A stretch of DNA of 64,000 nt from NCBI RefSeq assembly GCF_013377905.1, contig NZ_JABKAV010000002.1, positions 1 through 64,000 of the forward strand, in the 5' to 3' direction. How positions within the stretch are numbered: the first letter of the stretch is position 1; the number at the start of each line of letters is the position of its first letter. The position numbers and the translations under genes were made by a program. This DNA is from Hymenobacter terrestris (lineage in GTDB: Bacteria; Bacteroidota; Bacteroidia; Cytophagales; Hymenobacteraceae). Positions 44,765 to 52,647 of the stretch are shown here, piece after piece. The notes beneath the pieces were generated by a model, which did no database searches, was not told the origin of the DNA, and was given only the letters and a program-made list of their open reading frames with translations.

Positions 44765-44847
44765 TACCAGAGACGGGATTTGAACCCGTAAGCCCGTGAA
44801 GGCAAAGGTGTTTAAGACCTTCGTGTATACCGTTCCACCACTCTGGC
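44765..44847 (-). tRNA. tRNA-Leu, anticodon UAA
   Basis: 83-nt cloverleaf with the long variable arm of a class II tRNA. The anticodon stem AAGGT/ACCTT encloses loop CTTAAAC (anticodon TAA). The acceptor stem GCCAGAG/CTCTGGT has one G-U pair at its end, and the T loop reads TTCAAAT. CCA is not encoded. Confidence 0.96.
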
Positions 44848-44851
44848 TTAA

Positions 44852-45346
44852 TCAGTTAGCAACTGTTTTAGCTTGATTCCTGCCCCGGTAGTTGCTTGTC
44901 TGTGCGTGGCAGTTTGGGCAAAGTAACTGCAAATTTTCTAAGCGATGGTCATTGTTTACTCCATTGAGATGATGAAGCTCCAGTGGAATAAGCTGACCAT
45001 TCCATTCCGTCAGGTTACATACCTCGCACTGATGATTCTTCAACAGGGCTTTCAACAGGCGGTTTTTCAGACCGAAAGTGAAATTATATTCCGAGTTTTC
45101 AACCAAAATATCAGATAGCGGCGTGGACTTCCCGAACTTCTGAAACCGCGCCCCCGTGTTCCAGCCCGCCCCTGTCCAGTGACCAATATCCAGCCCCAGC
45201 CGGGCCACGCGGGCATGCACCGGTTTGTAGTTGCCGCCGGCCGGCACCAGCCCGATGCGGCTCAGCACCTGCCGCACCGACAGGCTTGCGGCCACAGCCT
45301 ACCGGAACTACTCGTCGGTGCAAAGGCATTTGCGGGTGTTGGCCAT
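44852..45346 (-). pseudogene. HNH endonuclease with two in-frame amber codons near the N-terminus
   Basis: The HNH nuclease core is intact: CEVC ... LELHHLNGVNNDHRLENLQLLCPNCHAQ, preceded by a helix-turn-helix-like part (SVRQVLSRIGLVPAGGNYKPVHARVARLGLD). The full-length frame starts at ATG 45344-45346 (MANTRKCLCTDE) but meets TAG at 45308-45310 and again at 45299-45301 (TDE-stop-FR-stop-AVAAS). Each TAG could come from a CAG Gln codon by one transition. A GTG at 45293-45295 directly after the second stop would give a 147-residue protein missing only the first 17 codons, so a shortened functional protein is possible. It lies between two tRNA genes with little room for its own promoter. Confidence 0.7.
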
Positions 45347-45359
45347 ACTGGCAAGAAAC

Positions 45360-45390
45360 GAAAAAACCTGCCGGATGGGGCAGGTTTTTC
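45360..45390 (-). terminator. Terminator of tRNA-Gly
   Basis: Stem AAAAACCTGCC / GGCAGGTTTTT with a 6-nt loop, just beyond the tRNA 3' end, with T-run on the minus strand. It also sits directly upstream of the HNH reading frame. Confidence 0.85.
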
Positions 45391-45394
45391 GTGT

Positions 45395-45470
45395 TGGAGC
45401 GGGAGACGAGGTTCGAACTCGCGACCTCGACCTTGGCAAGGTCGCGCTCTACCAGCTGAGCTACTCTCGC
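45395..45470 (-). tRNA. tRNA-Gly, anticodon GCC, with an acceptor-stem mismatch
   Basis: 76 nt including an encoded CCA. The anticodon stem CGACC/GGTCG encloses TTGCCAA (anticodon GCC); D arm and T arm (GTTCGAA) are normal. The acceptor stem is GCGAGAG against CTCCCGC, so position 4 A faces position 69 C; a G at position 4 would pair perfectly. The rest is canonical. Confidence 0.93.
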
Positions 45471-45505
45471 TTGAGATTCAAACGCCCTGGAGCGTTTTGG
45501 TGTGA

Positions 45506-45535
45506 CAAAGGTAGTACAGTAAATCCTGAAGTCAA
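45506..45535 (-). promoter_or_regulatory. tRNA-Gly promoter
   Basis: On the minus strand a TTG (45533-45535) is followed 19 bp later by TACCTTTG (45506-45513), an exact -7 box at consensus spacing, 35 nt before the mature tRNA 5' end. This is the most complete Bacteroidetes-type promoter in the window. Confidence 0.75.
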
Positions 45536-45698
45536 GACCCGCGCATAAAAAAAGCTTTCTGTCTGCGCTGATTTGGGGCTTTTGCTTTGATTTTCAGGCA
45601 CAAATTTTTTTCAGGCACGCACTCCCCCATCCTGTAGCTGCGCACTTGACCGAAGTTAAAGCCAGCTAAAAGCCAAGCCGCGCCCCGGGCACACACGG

Positions 45699-48506
45699 CT
45701 ACCGGCCACTGCCAACTGCCAGCTTCAGCTCGTTCAACTTCAGCAGAGCCTCGATGGGCGTTAACGTGTTCACATCAAGCTGGGTGAGCAGCTCACGCAG
45801 ACGCTCCAAGGCCGGGTCGGCAGGCTCGAACATGCTCAGCTGCAGGCTGGGGCGCGGGGCCGAATGCACGGCGGCGGCCGGCTGAGCTTTCGGGCCAGAA
45901 AGTGCCGGCTCGGGCGCAACGGCCGGGCTTCCATTAAAGGATACTACTTTACCGCCAGTCATATCGGCAGCTTCGGCATCGCCAAGCCCCACCAGCAAGT
46001 CGTCGAACTCGGTGGGCTGATCGGTTTCGACGCTGGTAGAGGCCCGTTCCTGCTCCAGGTGGTGCATTATTTCGTTGGCCCGCAACACCACGGCCGTGGG
46101 CATACCGGCCATGCGGGCCACGTGGATGCCGAAGCTGTGCTCGGAACCGCCCTCGCGCAGCTTGCGCAGGAACAGAATGCGGCCGTCGGCCTCCTTTACG
46201 GCCACGTGGTAATTGCGCACCCGAGGGCAGTCGTCGGCCAGTTGGTTAAGCTCGTGGTAGTGAGTGGCAAACAGCGTTTTGGCCCGCGCCCGGGGCGAGT
46301 TGTGCAGATGCTCTACAATGGCCCAGGCAATGCTGATGCCGTCGTAGGTACTGGTGCCGCGCCCGATTTCGTCCATCAGCACCAGACTTCTATCTGATAA
46401 GTTATTGAGAATCGAGGCCGTTTCGGTCATCTCCACCATGAAGGTGCTCTCGCCCTTGCTCAGGTTATCGGAAGCGCCCACGCGGGTGAAAATCTTGTCG
46501 ATTACGCCGACGTGGGCGGCATCGGCGGGCACGAAGGAGCCGATCTGGGCCAGCAGCACAATCAGGGCCGTTTGGCGCAGCAGGGCCGATTTACCGGCCA
46601 TATTGGGACCGGTAATCACCACAATCTGCTGGTCGTCCTGATCGAGGCGCAAGTCGTTGGGGATGTACTGCTCGCCGGGCGGCAGCTGGCGCTCAATCAC
46701 GGGGTGGCGGCCGGCCGTGATGTCGAGCGTCGTGGAGTCGTCGACAACGGGCTTCACGTAGCGGTGCTGGCGGGCAGTGGCGGCGAACGAGGCCAGGCAG
46801 TCGGCCACGCCGATGGCGCGGGCGTTTTGCTGGACCTGGGGCACATACTCGGCGGCCGTGAGCACCAGCTCGGTGTAGATGCGCTGCTCGATCACGAACA
46901 GCCGTTCCTCGGCATGCAGGATTTTCTCCTCGTACACCTTCAGCTCCTCAGTGATGTAGCGCTCGGCATTCACCAACGTCTGCTTGCGAATCCAGGTCGG
47001 TGGCACCTTGTCCTTGTGGGAGTTCGTCACTTCGAGGTAGTAACCGAACACCTTATTATAGGCGACTTTGAGCGAGGAAATTCCGGTTTCCTGAATGGCT
47101 TTCTGCTGGAGCTGGAACAGGTAGTCCTTGCCCGAGCCGGCCATACGGCGCAAATCGTCCAGCTCGGCATCAATGTTATCGAGCAGCACCCCGCCCTGGT
47201 TGGTGAGAATGGGCGCATCCTCCCGGATCTTAGCCTGGATTTCCTCCCGCAGCGTGGCGCAGGGGTTGAGCTGGTCAGCCAGCTTCTGCAGGGCCTTTAC
47301 GCCCGAAGCAGCCAGCTCGTCGCGGATGGGGCCGATGGCCTCCAGGGCCCGGGCCAGCTGCAGCAGCTCGCGCGGATTTATGCGGCGCACGGCCACTTTG
47401 GAAATCAGGCGCTCCAGGTCGTTGATCTGGCGCAGGTGCTGCTGCAGGTTTTCGAGCAGCTCGGGGGTTTGCAGCAGGGCCTCCACCGTATCAAGGCGGC
47501 GCTGAATCTGGGCGGCTTCCTTGAGGGGCAGCACCACCCACTTGCGTAGCAGCCGCGCCCCCATCGGTGTAATGGTCTGGTCGAGGATGTCGATGAGCGG
47601 CACGCCGCCGGGGTGTTGGGCCTGCACCAGCTCTAGGTTGCGCACCGTGAAGCGGTCCAGCCACACGTATTTGTCCTCCTCCAGCCGCCCGATGCTGCCG
47701 ATGTGGCTCACGTTGGTGTGCTTGGTTTCGGCCAGGTAGTGCAACACGCAACCGGCGGCCGTGATGCCCTCACGCAACCCATCAATACCGAAGCCCTTAA
47801 GCGAGGTGGTATTGAAATGGCGGGTGAGCAGCTCGTGGCCGTAGTCGTGGCCGAAAACCCATTCTTCGAGGGCATTGTGGCAGTAATCAGGACCGAAATG
47901 GCCCTCGAACTCCTGGCGGCTTTTCTTGCAGAACAGCACCTCGGCGGGTTGGAAGTTCTGGAGCAGCTTGCCCAGGTATTCCACCGTACCCTGGGCCACC
48001 AGAAACTCGCCGGTACTGATATCCAGAAAGCTGATGCCGGCCTCCTGCTTACCGAAATGCACGGCGCAGAGGTAGTTGTTGCTGCGGCGCTCCAGCACAT
48101 TGTCGTGCAGGCTCACGCCGGGCGTCACCAGCTCCGTTACGCCGCGCTTTACGAGGCCCTTAGCCTGCTTAGGGTCTTCGAGCTGGTCGCAGATGGCCAC
48201 CCGTTGCCCAGCCCGTACCAGCTTGGGCAGGTAGGTATCAAGCGAGTGGTGCGGAAAGCCAGCCAGCGGGGTTTCGGAGGCCGTGCCCGCCCCGCGCTTG
48301 GTGAGCGTAATATCGAGGATGCGCGAGGCCGTCACGGCGTCCTCGCCGAAGGTTTCGTAGAAGTCGCCCACCCGGAACAGCAGCACGGCCCCGGGGTAGG
48401 TTTGCTTGAGCTGCTGGTATTGCTTCATCAGCGGCGTATCGGCCACCGGGGCGGGCCCCAGCGTACCGTGCGTGCGGACGGGCTTCTTTTCTTTAATGAC
48501 TTTCAA
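45699..48506 (-). CDS. mutS: DNA mismatch repair protein MutS
   Basis: Recognises mismatches and recruits MutL. About 935 residues. Mismatch-binding domain I has LLFRVGDFYETFGEDAV (the Phe-x-Glu motif is FYE). The ATPase domain has Walker A GPNMAGKSALLRQ (about residue 630), the SLVLMDEIGRGTSTYDG Walker B/D-loop and TLFATHYHELNQL. The start is uncertain: TTG at 48506 gives KVIKEKKPVRTHGTLGP...TPLMKQY, while the ATG at 48560 lies inside a GC-rich repeat and is less likely. An ATG at MKQYQQL would lose about 26 residues. The C-terminal tail (LERLRELLTQLDVNTLTPIEALLKLNELK) is the conserved MutS tetramerisation-type end. Confidence 0.96.
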   Translation of the reverse strand: MKVIKEKKPVRTHGTLGPAPVADTPLMKQYQQLKQTYPGAVLLFRVGDFYETFGEDAVTASRILDITLTKRGAGTASETPLAGFPHHSLDTYLPKLVRAGQRVAICDQLEDPKQAKGLVKRGVTELVTPGVSLHDNVLERRSNNYLCAVHFGKQEAGISFLDISTGEFLVAQGTVEYLGKLLQNFQPAEVLFCKKSRQEFEGHFGPDYCHNALEEWVFGHDYGHELLTRHFNTTSLKGFGIDGLREGITAAGCVLHYLAETKHTNVSHIGSIGRLEEDKYVWLDRFTVRNLELVQAQHPGGVPLIDILDQTITPMGARLLRKWVVLPLKEAAQIQRRLDTVEALLQTPELLENLQQHLRQINDLERLISKVAVRRINPRELLQLARALEAIGPIRDELAASGVKALQKLADQLNPCATLREEIQAKIREDAPILTNQGGVLLDNIDAELDDLRRMAGSGKDYLFQLQQKAIQETGISSLKVAYNKVFGYYLEVTNSHKDKVPPTWIRKQTLVNAERYITEELKVYEEKILHAEERLFVIEQRIYTELVLTAAEYVPQVQQNARAIGVADCLASFAATARQHRYVKPVVDDSTTLDITAGRHPVIERQLPPGEQYIPNDLRLDQDDQQIVVITGPNMAGKSALLRQTALIVLLAQIGSFVPADAAHVGVIDKIFTRVGASDNLSKGESTFMVEMTETASILNNLSDRSLVLMDEIGRGTSTYDGISIAWAIVEHLHNSPRARAKTLFATHYHELNQLADDCPRVRNYHVAVKEADGRILFLRKLREGGSEHSFGIHVARMAGMPTAVVLRANEIMHHLEQERASTSVETDQPTEFDDLLVGLGDAEAADMTGGKVVSFNGSPAVAPEPALSGPKAQPAAAVHSAPRPSLQLSMFEPADPALERLRELLTQLDVNTLTPIEALLKLNELKLAVGSGR

Positions 48507-48544
48507 ATCAGTTGCTATTGTATAGTTGCCGATGTAGGGACGGG

Positions 48545-48661
48545 GCTTACCCCCGCCCATACGTCTGCGCCATTTAAACGAGTCCGCTCAGCCAATCCCG
48601 CGGCCCGAACGGCGGGCGGGAACAACCGAAGGACAGCGAAGCTTACCCCCGCCCCTACGTC
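48545..48661. repeat. Two copies of a GC-rich element upstream of mutS
   Basis: Direct repeat GCTTACCCCCGCCCxTACGTC at 48545-48565 and 48641-48661 (one mismatch in 21, 96 bp apart). The first copy is also part of an inverted repeat (GTAGGGACGGGG / CCCCGCCCATAC). Such GTAGGGGCGGGG-type elements look like dispersed repeats. The ATG at 48560 for mutS lies inside this copy. Confidence 0.6.
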
Positions 48662-48701
48662 GTTCTACCCGCCCAACGCCGCGCGCCCCGGTGGGCGTTC
48701 C

Positions 48702-48709
48702 TACCTTTG
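48702..48709 (+). promoter_or_regulatory. RNA methyltransferase promoter -7 box, leaderless type
   Basis: TACCTTTG, exact consensus, 4 nt (CCGG) before the ATG at 48714. It is identical in layout to the dut promoter at 6666. Confidence 0.7.
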
Positions 48710-48713
48710 CCGG

Positions 48714-49256
48714 ATGCGCAAACTCTCGATGAACGAACTAAACCGGCTGACGGTGGCCGACTTCAAAAATACGCGAAAATTCCCCCTTAACCTTGTGCTT
48801 GATAACGTGCGCAGCCTCCACAATGTGGGGGCCGCCTTCCGCACCGCCGACGCCTTTGCAGTCGAGAAACTCTGGCTTTGCGGCATTACCGGCCGGCCGC
48901 CCCACCGCGACATCACTAAAACGGCGCTGGGTTCCACCGAGTCGGTGGCCTGGGAATACGCAGCTACTACCCTGGAAGTGCTGCACCAGCTGAAAGACGC
49001 CGGCTACAAGCTGATAGCCGTGGAGCAAACCACCGAAAGCGTACTGCTGCCCGACTTTGCCATTGACGCCGATCAGTCTTACGCCCTGGTGATGGGCAAC
49101 GAGGTGTTTGGGGTAGAGGACGAGGTGCTGGCGTTGTGCGACGCGGCAGTGGAGATTCCGCAGTTCGGCACCAAGCACAGCCTGAATGTGAGTGTGGCAG
49201 CAGGCGTGGTGCTGTGGGAGTTCATCAGTGCCATGAATCGCCAAAAATCCAGCTGA
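48714..49256 (+). CDS. SpoU/TrmH family tRNA or rRNA 2'-O-methyltransferase
   Basis: SPOUT-fold enzyme that methylates a ribose 2'-OH using SAM. It has 180 residues. The three SpoU motifs are present: 1, LDNVRSLHNVGAAFRTADAF; 2, ALVMGNEVFGVEDEVLALCD; 3, IPQFGTKHSLNVSVAAGVVLWEF. No N-terminal substrate-binding (L30-like) domain, so it is the minimal TrmH/TrmL-like form; the target base cannot be named. The ATG at 48714 fits the family and the promoter; a longer open frame upstream is antisense mutS sequence. Transcribed divergently from mutS. Confidence 0.93.
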   Translation: MRKLSMNELNRLTVADFKNTRKFPLNLVLDNVRSLHNVGAAFRTADAFAVEKLWLCGITGRPPHRDITKTALGSTESVAWEYAATTLEVLHQLKDAGYKLIAVEQTTESVLLPDFAIDADQSYALVMGNEVFGVEDEVLALCDAAVEIPQFGTKHSLNVSVAAGVVLWEFISAMNRQKSS

Positions 49257-49400
49257 TACGCTACCCTGTTGGAAAAGATATAAAATGCCATAATCTTTTT
49301 TAAAATTACGTTAAATAATATCCCACTTGAGCGTAAATTTGGAATCTAGAATAGTCACTCTGGCTTACTTCTGTAGCTCCGCACCTATTTACCCTCTTTA

Positions 49401-52112
49401 ATGAATCCAACCTTTACTCCTGCGGCCCGGGCACTGGCCGTTGCGGCACTGCTGGCTCTGCCAGTCCTTGCCGCCGCCCAAAACGCGGCTCCCGACAACC
49501 GGGCGCTTCAGATTCTGCAGAACCGTTCGGCCAGCTTTGGCCTGGTAGCCACCGATGCGGCCGACGCGGCTGTAACGAGCCAGTATACCGATGCCCGCAA
49601 CGGAGTTACCCATGTGTATCTGCGCCAGCGCGTGCAGGGCATTGAGGTGTACGGGGCTGTAGCCAACGTGCACCTGACGGCCGCCGGCAAGGTGGTAAAC
49701 CTGCATAGCAGCTTCCGGCCCAATGTACAGGTGTTGGCCCGCGAATCTGCGCCCACGCCCGGCCTCTCGGCCCAGCAGGCGGTAGCCGCTGCCGCCCGCG
49801 CCCTGGGCATGCCCGCCCCCGGCAACCTTACGGTGCTCAAGGCCGGCTCGGCCGCCGAAGGCATGGAGTTCAGCAACGGAGGCATTTCGCTGGATAAGAT
49901 TCCGGCCAAGCTCATGTACCTGCCACTGGCCGACGGCTCGCTGCGGCTGGTATGGGATGTAACGCTGGCCCCACTCAGCGGTGAGCATTACTGGAACGCC
50001 CGGGTAGATGCCTCATCGGGTGTGCTGCTTGACAAGAGCGACTATACCGTGTCGGACGATTTCAGCATGCTGAACCTGACCCGGCCTCTGACCCAGGCAA
50101 CGGTTGCGGCCGCTATAAAGGCTACCCCGGCCACCCCGGCCCGGCCCACGGCCACGCCCAACAGCTACAACGTGTGGCCCCTGACAATTGAAAGCCCGAT
50201 TCATGGTGCGCGGCAGGTGGTTACCGACCCCGCCGACCCGAAGTACTCGCCCTTCGGCTGGCACGATACCAACGGCACAGCCGGTGCCGAGTACACGACT
50301 ACACGCGGCAACAACGTACACTCCTACGACGACGCGCCCAACAACAATAACGCTTCAGGTACCAACTACAGCCCCGACGGCGGCAAAGACCTGATCTTCG
50401 ACTATCCGTTTGACGATTCGAAGAACGCCCCCGCAAAGAAAAACCAGGACCTCGCCATCACCAACCTGTTCTTCTGGAACAACCTGATGCACGACGTAAT
50501 GGCCAAAAAAGGCTTCGACGAAGCCAGCGGAAACTTCCAGGCGACCAACTACACCGGCCAAGGTAGAGGAGCTGACTACGTGCAGGCCGAAGCGCAGGAC
50601 GCTTCTACGGCTTCGCCCGTCCGGCTCAACAATGCCAACTTCGCGACGCCCCTCGACGGCAGCCGCCCTCGCATGCAAATGTACCTGTGGGACCGTTCGG
50701 AGCTGAACGTGAACGTTACGGCCCCCAGTACGCTGGCCGGACCACTGAACGCGCTGGAAGGCTCGCTGGGCCGCAGCCTGCAGGCCGTGGGCCCCATCAC
50801 GGGCAAGCTGGTTGTAGCCGACGATGGCTCGGCCAAACCCGAGCGCGGCTGCAACTCGCCGCTCGTGAATGCGGCGGCCATCAGCGGCAATATTGCCCTG
50901 ATTGAGCGCGGCAAATGTGGTTTCGCCCTGAAAATCAAGAACGCTCAGAATGCCGGTGCCCGCATGGTTATCATGATGGACAGCATTCCGAACTCTACTA
51001 CGCTCACCCGCATGGGCGGCGCGGCTCCCGACAGCGTTGGCCTGCGGATTCCATCGGTTTTCATCACTAAAAGCGAAGGCGAAAAGCTGAAGATTGCCGC
51101 TCGCGCCGGCCAGGAGGTTACCATTTCTGCCTCGGGCGAGGTGTTTTACCGGGATGGTGACTTCGATAACGGCATCGTTGCTCACGAGTATGGCCACGGC
51201 ATTTCGAGCCGCCTGACTGGCGGCCCCAACGTGAGCTGCCTCAACAGCTTTGAGCAAATGGGTGAAGGCTGGAGCGACTTCTTTGCGCTCTGGATGACCA
51301 CCAAGCCCGGCGACGTAAGCACCACCGGCCGCGGCATTGGCACCTACGCTTCATTCGAGGCCACTGATGGCCGCGGCATCCGGCCGACCCGCTACAGCAC
51401 CGACATGCAAATAAACCCCGCCACTTATGCCCTAGTAGGTACCCCCAACTATGATACCTTCGTGGATGTTGATGGTATAACTAAGGCGCGGGTCCACGCC
51501 ATTGGCTACATTTGGGCTTCTACGATTTGGGATTTGAACTGGGAGCTGATTGCTAAGCACGGCTACAACGCCGACCTAACGTCTTCTACCGGCGGCAACA
51601 ACATTGCCCTGCAGCTGGTGATTGATGGTCTCAAGCTTCAGCCCTGCCGTCCGGGCTTCATCGATGGCCGCGACGCTATCCTGAAGGCTGATTCGGTGAA
51701 CAACAAGGCGGCCAACTCGGCGCTTATCTGGCGCGTATTTGCCCGCCGTGGCATGGGCTTCAGCGCCAGCCAGGGTAGCAGCAGCAGCCTCACCGACCAG
51801 AAGGTGGCTTTTGACATGCCAACCGTGGTACTCGCCAACAACAAGCAGCTCAACGCCGCCCTACTCGACGTGTACCCTAACCCGGCCAGCAACCAGGTGC
51901 TGATCCGCACCCAGGTAAGCAGCTCGGTACCGGTGCAGGTAGAGCTGGTTTCAGTACTCGGTCAGCGCGTGTTTACCCAGACTATTTCGGCGGCCCGCCT
52001 GCAAAAGGATGGCTTGTCGGTGAACACTTCCTCGGTAGCACCGGGCCTGTACCTGGTGCGCCTGACCACCTCGGAAGGTACGCTTACTAAGAAGCTGCTG
52101 GTGCAACACTAA
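49401..52112 (+). CDS. Secreted M36 (fungalysin) metallopeptidase with T9SS sorting domain
   Basis: Extracellular zinc endopeptidase, 903 residues. After the signal peptide (ALAVAALLALPVLAAAQ) comes an FTP/PepSY-like propeptide (about 30-190: HVYLRQRVQGIEVYGAVANVHL). A PA domain lies at about 460-570 (ISGNIALIERGKCGFALKIKNAQNAGARMVIMMD), inserted before the catalytic helix. HEYGH (residues 595-599) supplies two zinc ligands and the catalytic Glu; the third ligand is Glu in MGEGWSDFFALW. The last 80 residues are a T9SS sorting domain (LLDVYPNPASNQVLIRTQ...PGLYLVRLTTSEGTLTKKLLVQH). Export would depend on SprA. A TACTTCTG box (one mismatch) lies 27 nt before the ATG. Confidence 0.95.
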   Translation: MNPTFTPAARALAVAALLALPVLAAAQNAAPDNRALQILQNRSASFGLVATDAADAAVTSQYTDARNGVTHVYLRQRVQGIEVYGAVANVHLTAAGKVVNLHSSFRPNVQVLARESAPTPGLSAQQAVAAAARALGMPAPGNLTVLKAGSAAEGMEFSNGGISLDKIPAKLMYLPLADGSLRLVWDVTLAPLSGEHYWNARVDASSGVLLDKSDYTVSDDFSMLNLTRPLTQATVAAAIKATPATPARPTATPNSYNVWPLTIESPIHGARQVVTDPADPKYSPFGWHDTNGTAGAEYTTTRGNNVHSYDDAPNNNNASGTNYSPDGGKDLIFDYPFDDSKNAPAKKNQDLAITNLFFWNNLMHDVMAKKGFDEASGNFQATNYTGQGRGADYVQAEAQDASTASPVRLNNANFATPLDGSRPRMQMYLWDRSELNVNVTAPSTLAGPLNALEGSLGRSLQAVGPITGKLVVADDGSAKPERGCNSPLVNAAAISGNIALIERGKCGFALKIKNAQNAGARMVIMMDSIPNSTTLTRMGGAAPDSVGLRIPSVFITKSEGEKLKIAARAGQEVTISASGEVFYRDGDFDNGIVAHEYGHGISSRLTGGPNVSCLNSFEQMGEGWSDFFALWMTTKPGDVSTTGRGIGTYASFEATDGRGIRPTRYSTDMQINPATYALVGTPNYDTFVDVDGITKARVHAIGYIWASTIWDLNWELIAKHGYNADLTSSTGGNNIALQLVIDGLKLQPCRPGFIDGRDAILKADSVNNKAANSALIWRVFARRGMGFSASQGSSSSLTDQKVAFDMPTVVLANNKQLNAALLDVYPNPASNQVLIRTQVSSSVPVQVELVSVLGQRVFTQTISAARLQKDGLSVNTSSVAPGLYLVRLTTSEGTLTKKLLVQH

Positions 52113-52135
52113 GTGCTGCCCCTGCTTTTGAATTG

Positions 52136-52170
52136 AAAAAACGCCCGGCAGCCTGCCGGGCGTTTTTTTT
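52136..52170 (+). terminator. Intrinsic terminator after the M36 peptidase
   Basis: Perfect 15-bp stem (52136-52150 with 52154-52168) with 3-nt loop and an eight-T run. A textbook rho-independent terminator. Confidence 0.92.
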
Positions 52171-52230
52171 GTTGCTACAAGCACTACCCGCAGCTGGCGC
52201 AACGCCTCGCTTCCTTCTATCTTGCTCCCG

Positions 52231-52647
52231 ATGCCCGACTTCCCTCGTCCCGATACTGCCCTGCAGGCTCTACGCCCTACGGTAGCCACCGAAACCACCA
52301 CCACTCCCACTACGGCCGGCGACTTCCTGCATGCCACCCTACGGCTCGTGCTCAAGCTCCAGAATCCGCTGTTATTAGCGGTAGTAGTCGATTTCGTGCG
52401 CGACCACCACGTGCCACTGGCCTCGGCCGCCCCCGCCGACCGACTCCGGCTGCTAACCGGGCTGCTGGGCCGCAACACCAAGCTGCGCTATACAGTGGTG
52501 GGGCTGATAACCGGCCAATTCACGCACGCCGAACTGGCCTTCTATCGCCAGAACCGCTCCGAGCTGAACCGCCGCCTGCTGGAACTAGCCACCCGCCGGG
52601 TGCTGGACCAGGCTGAATCCGTCGTCGCCCTCAGCGTGGCCCCATGA
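52231..52647 (+). CDS. Conserved-looking small protein of unknown function
   Basis: 138 residues, not recognised. The ATG at 52231 follows a weak TATCTTGC promoter-like box by 5 nt; a TTG three codons upstream is less likely. The sequence is mostly helical (FLHATLRLVLKLQNPLLLAVVVDFVRDHHV, DRLRLLTGLLGRNTKL, AELAFYRQNRSELNRRLLELATRRVLDQA) without signal peptide or clear TM segment. The stop overlaps the ATG of the J-protein gene (ATGA), so the two products are probably made together and may interact. Confidence 0.72.
   Translation: MPDFPRPDTALQALRPTVATETTTTPTTAGDFLHATLRLVLKLQNPLLLAVVVDFVRDHHVPLASAAPADRLRLLTGLLGRNTKLRYTVVGLITGQFTHAELAFYRQNRSELNRRLLELATRRVLDQAESVVALSVAP

Noticed and set aside
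46512..47549. 345-codon plus-strand frame inside mutS
   Set aside because: Antisense shadow of MutS; no protein-like features.
47703..48713. Long in-frame extension upstream of the RNA methyltransferase
   Set aside because: It is antisense to mutS; family start and promoter support ATG at 48714.
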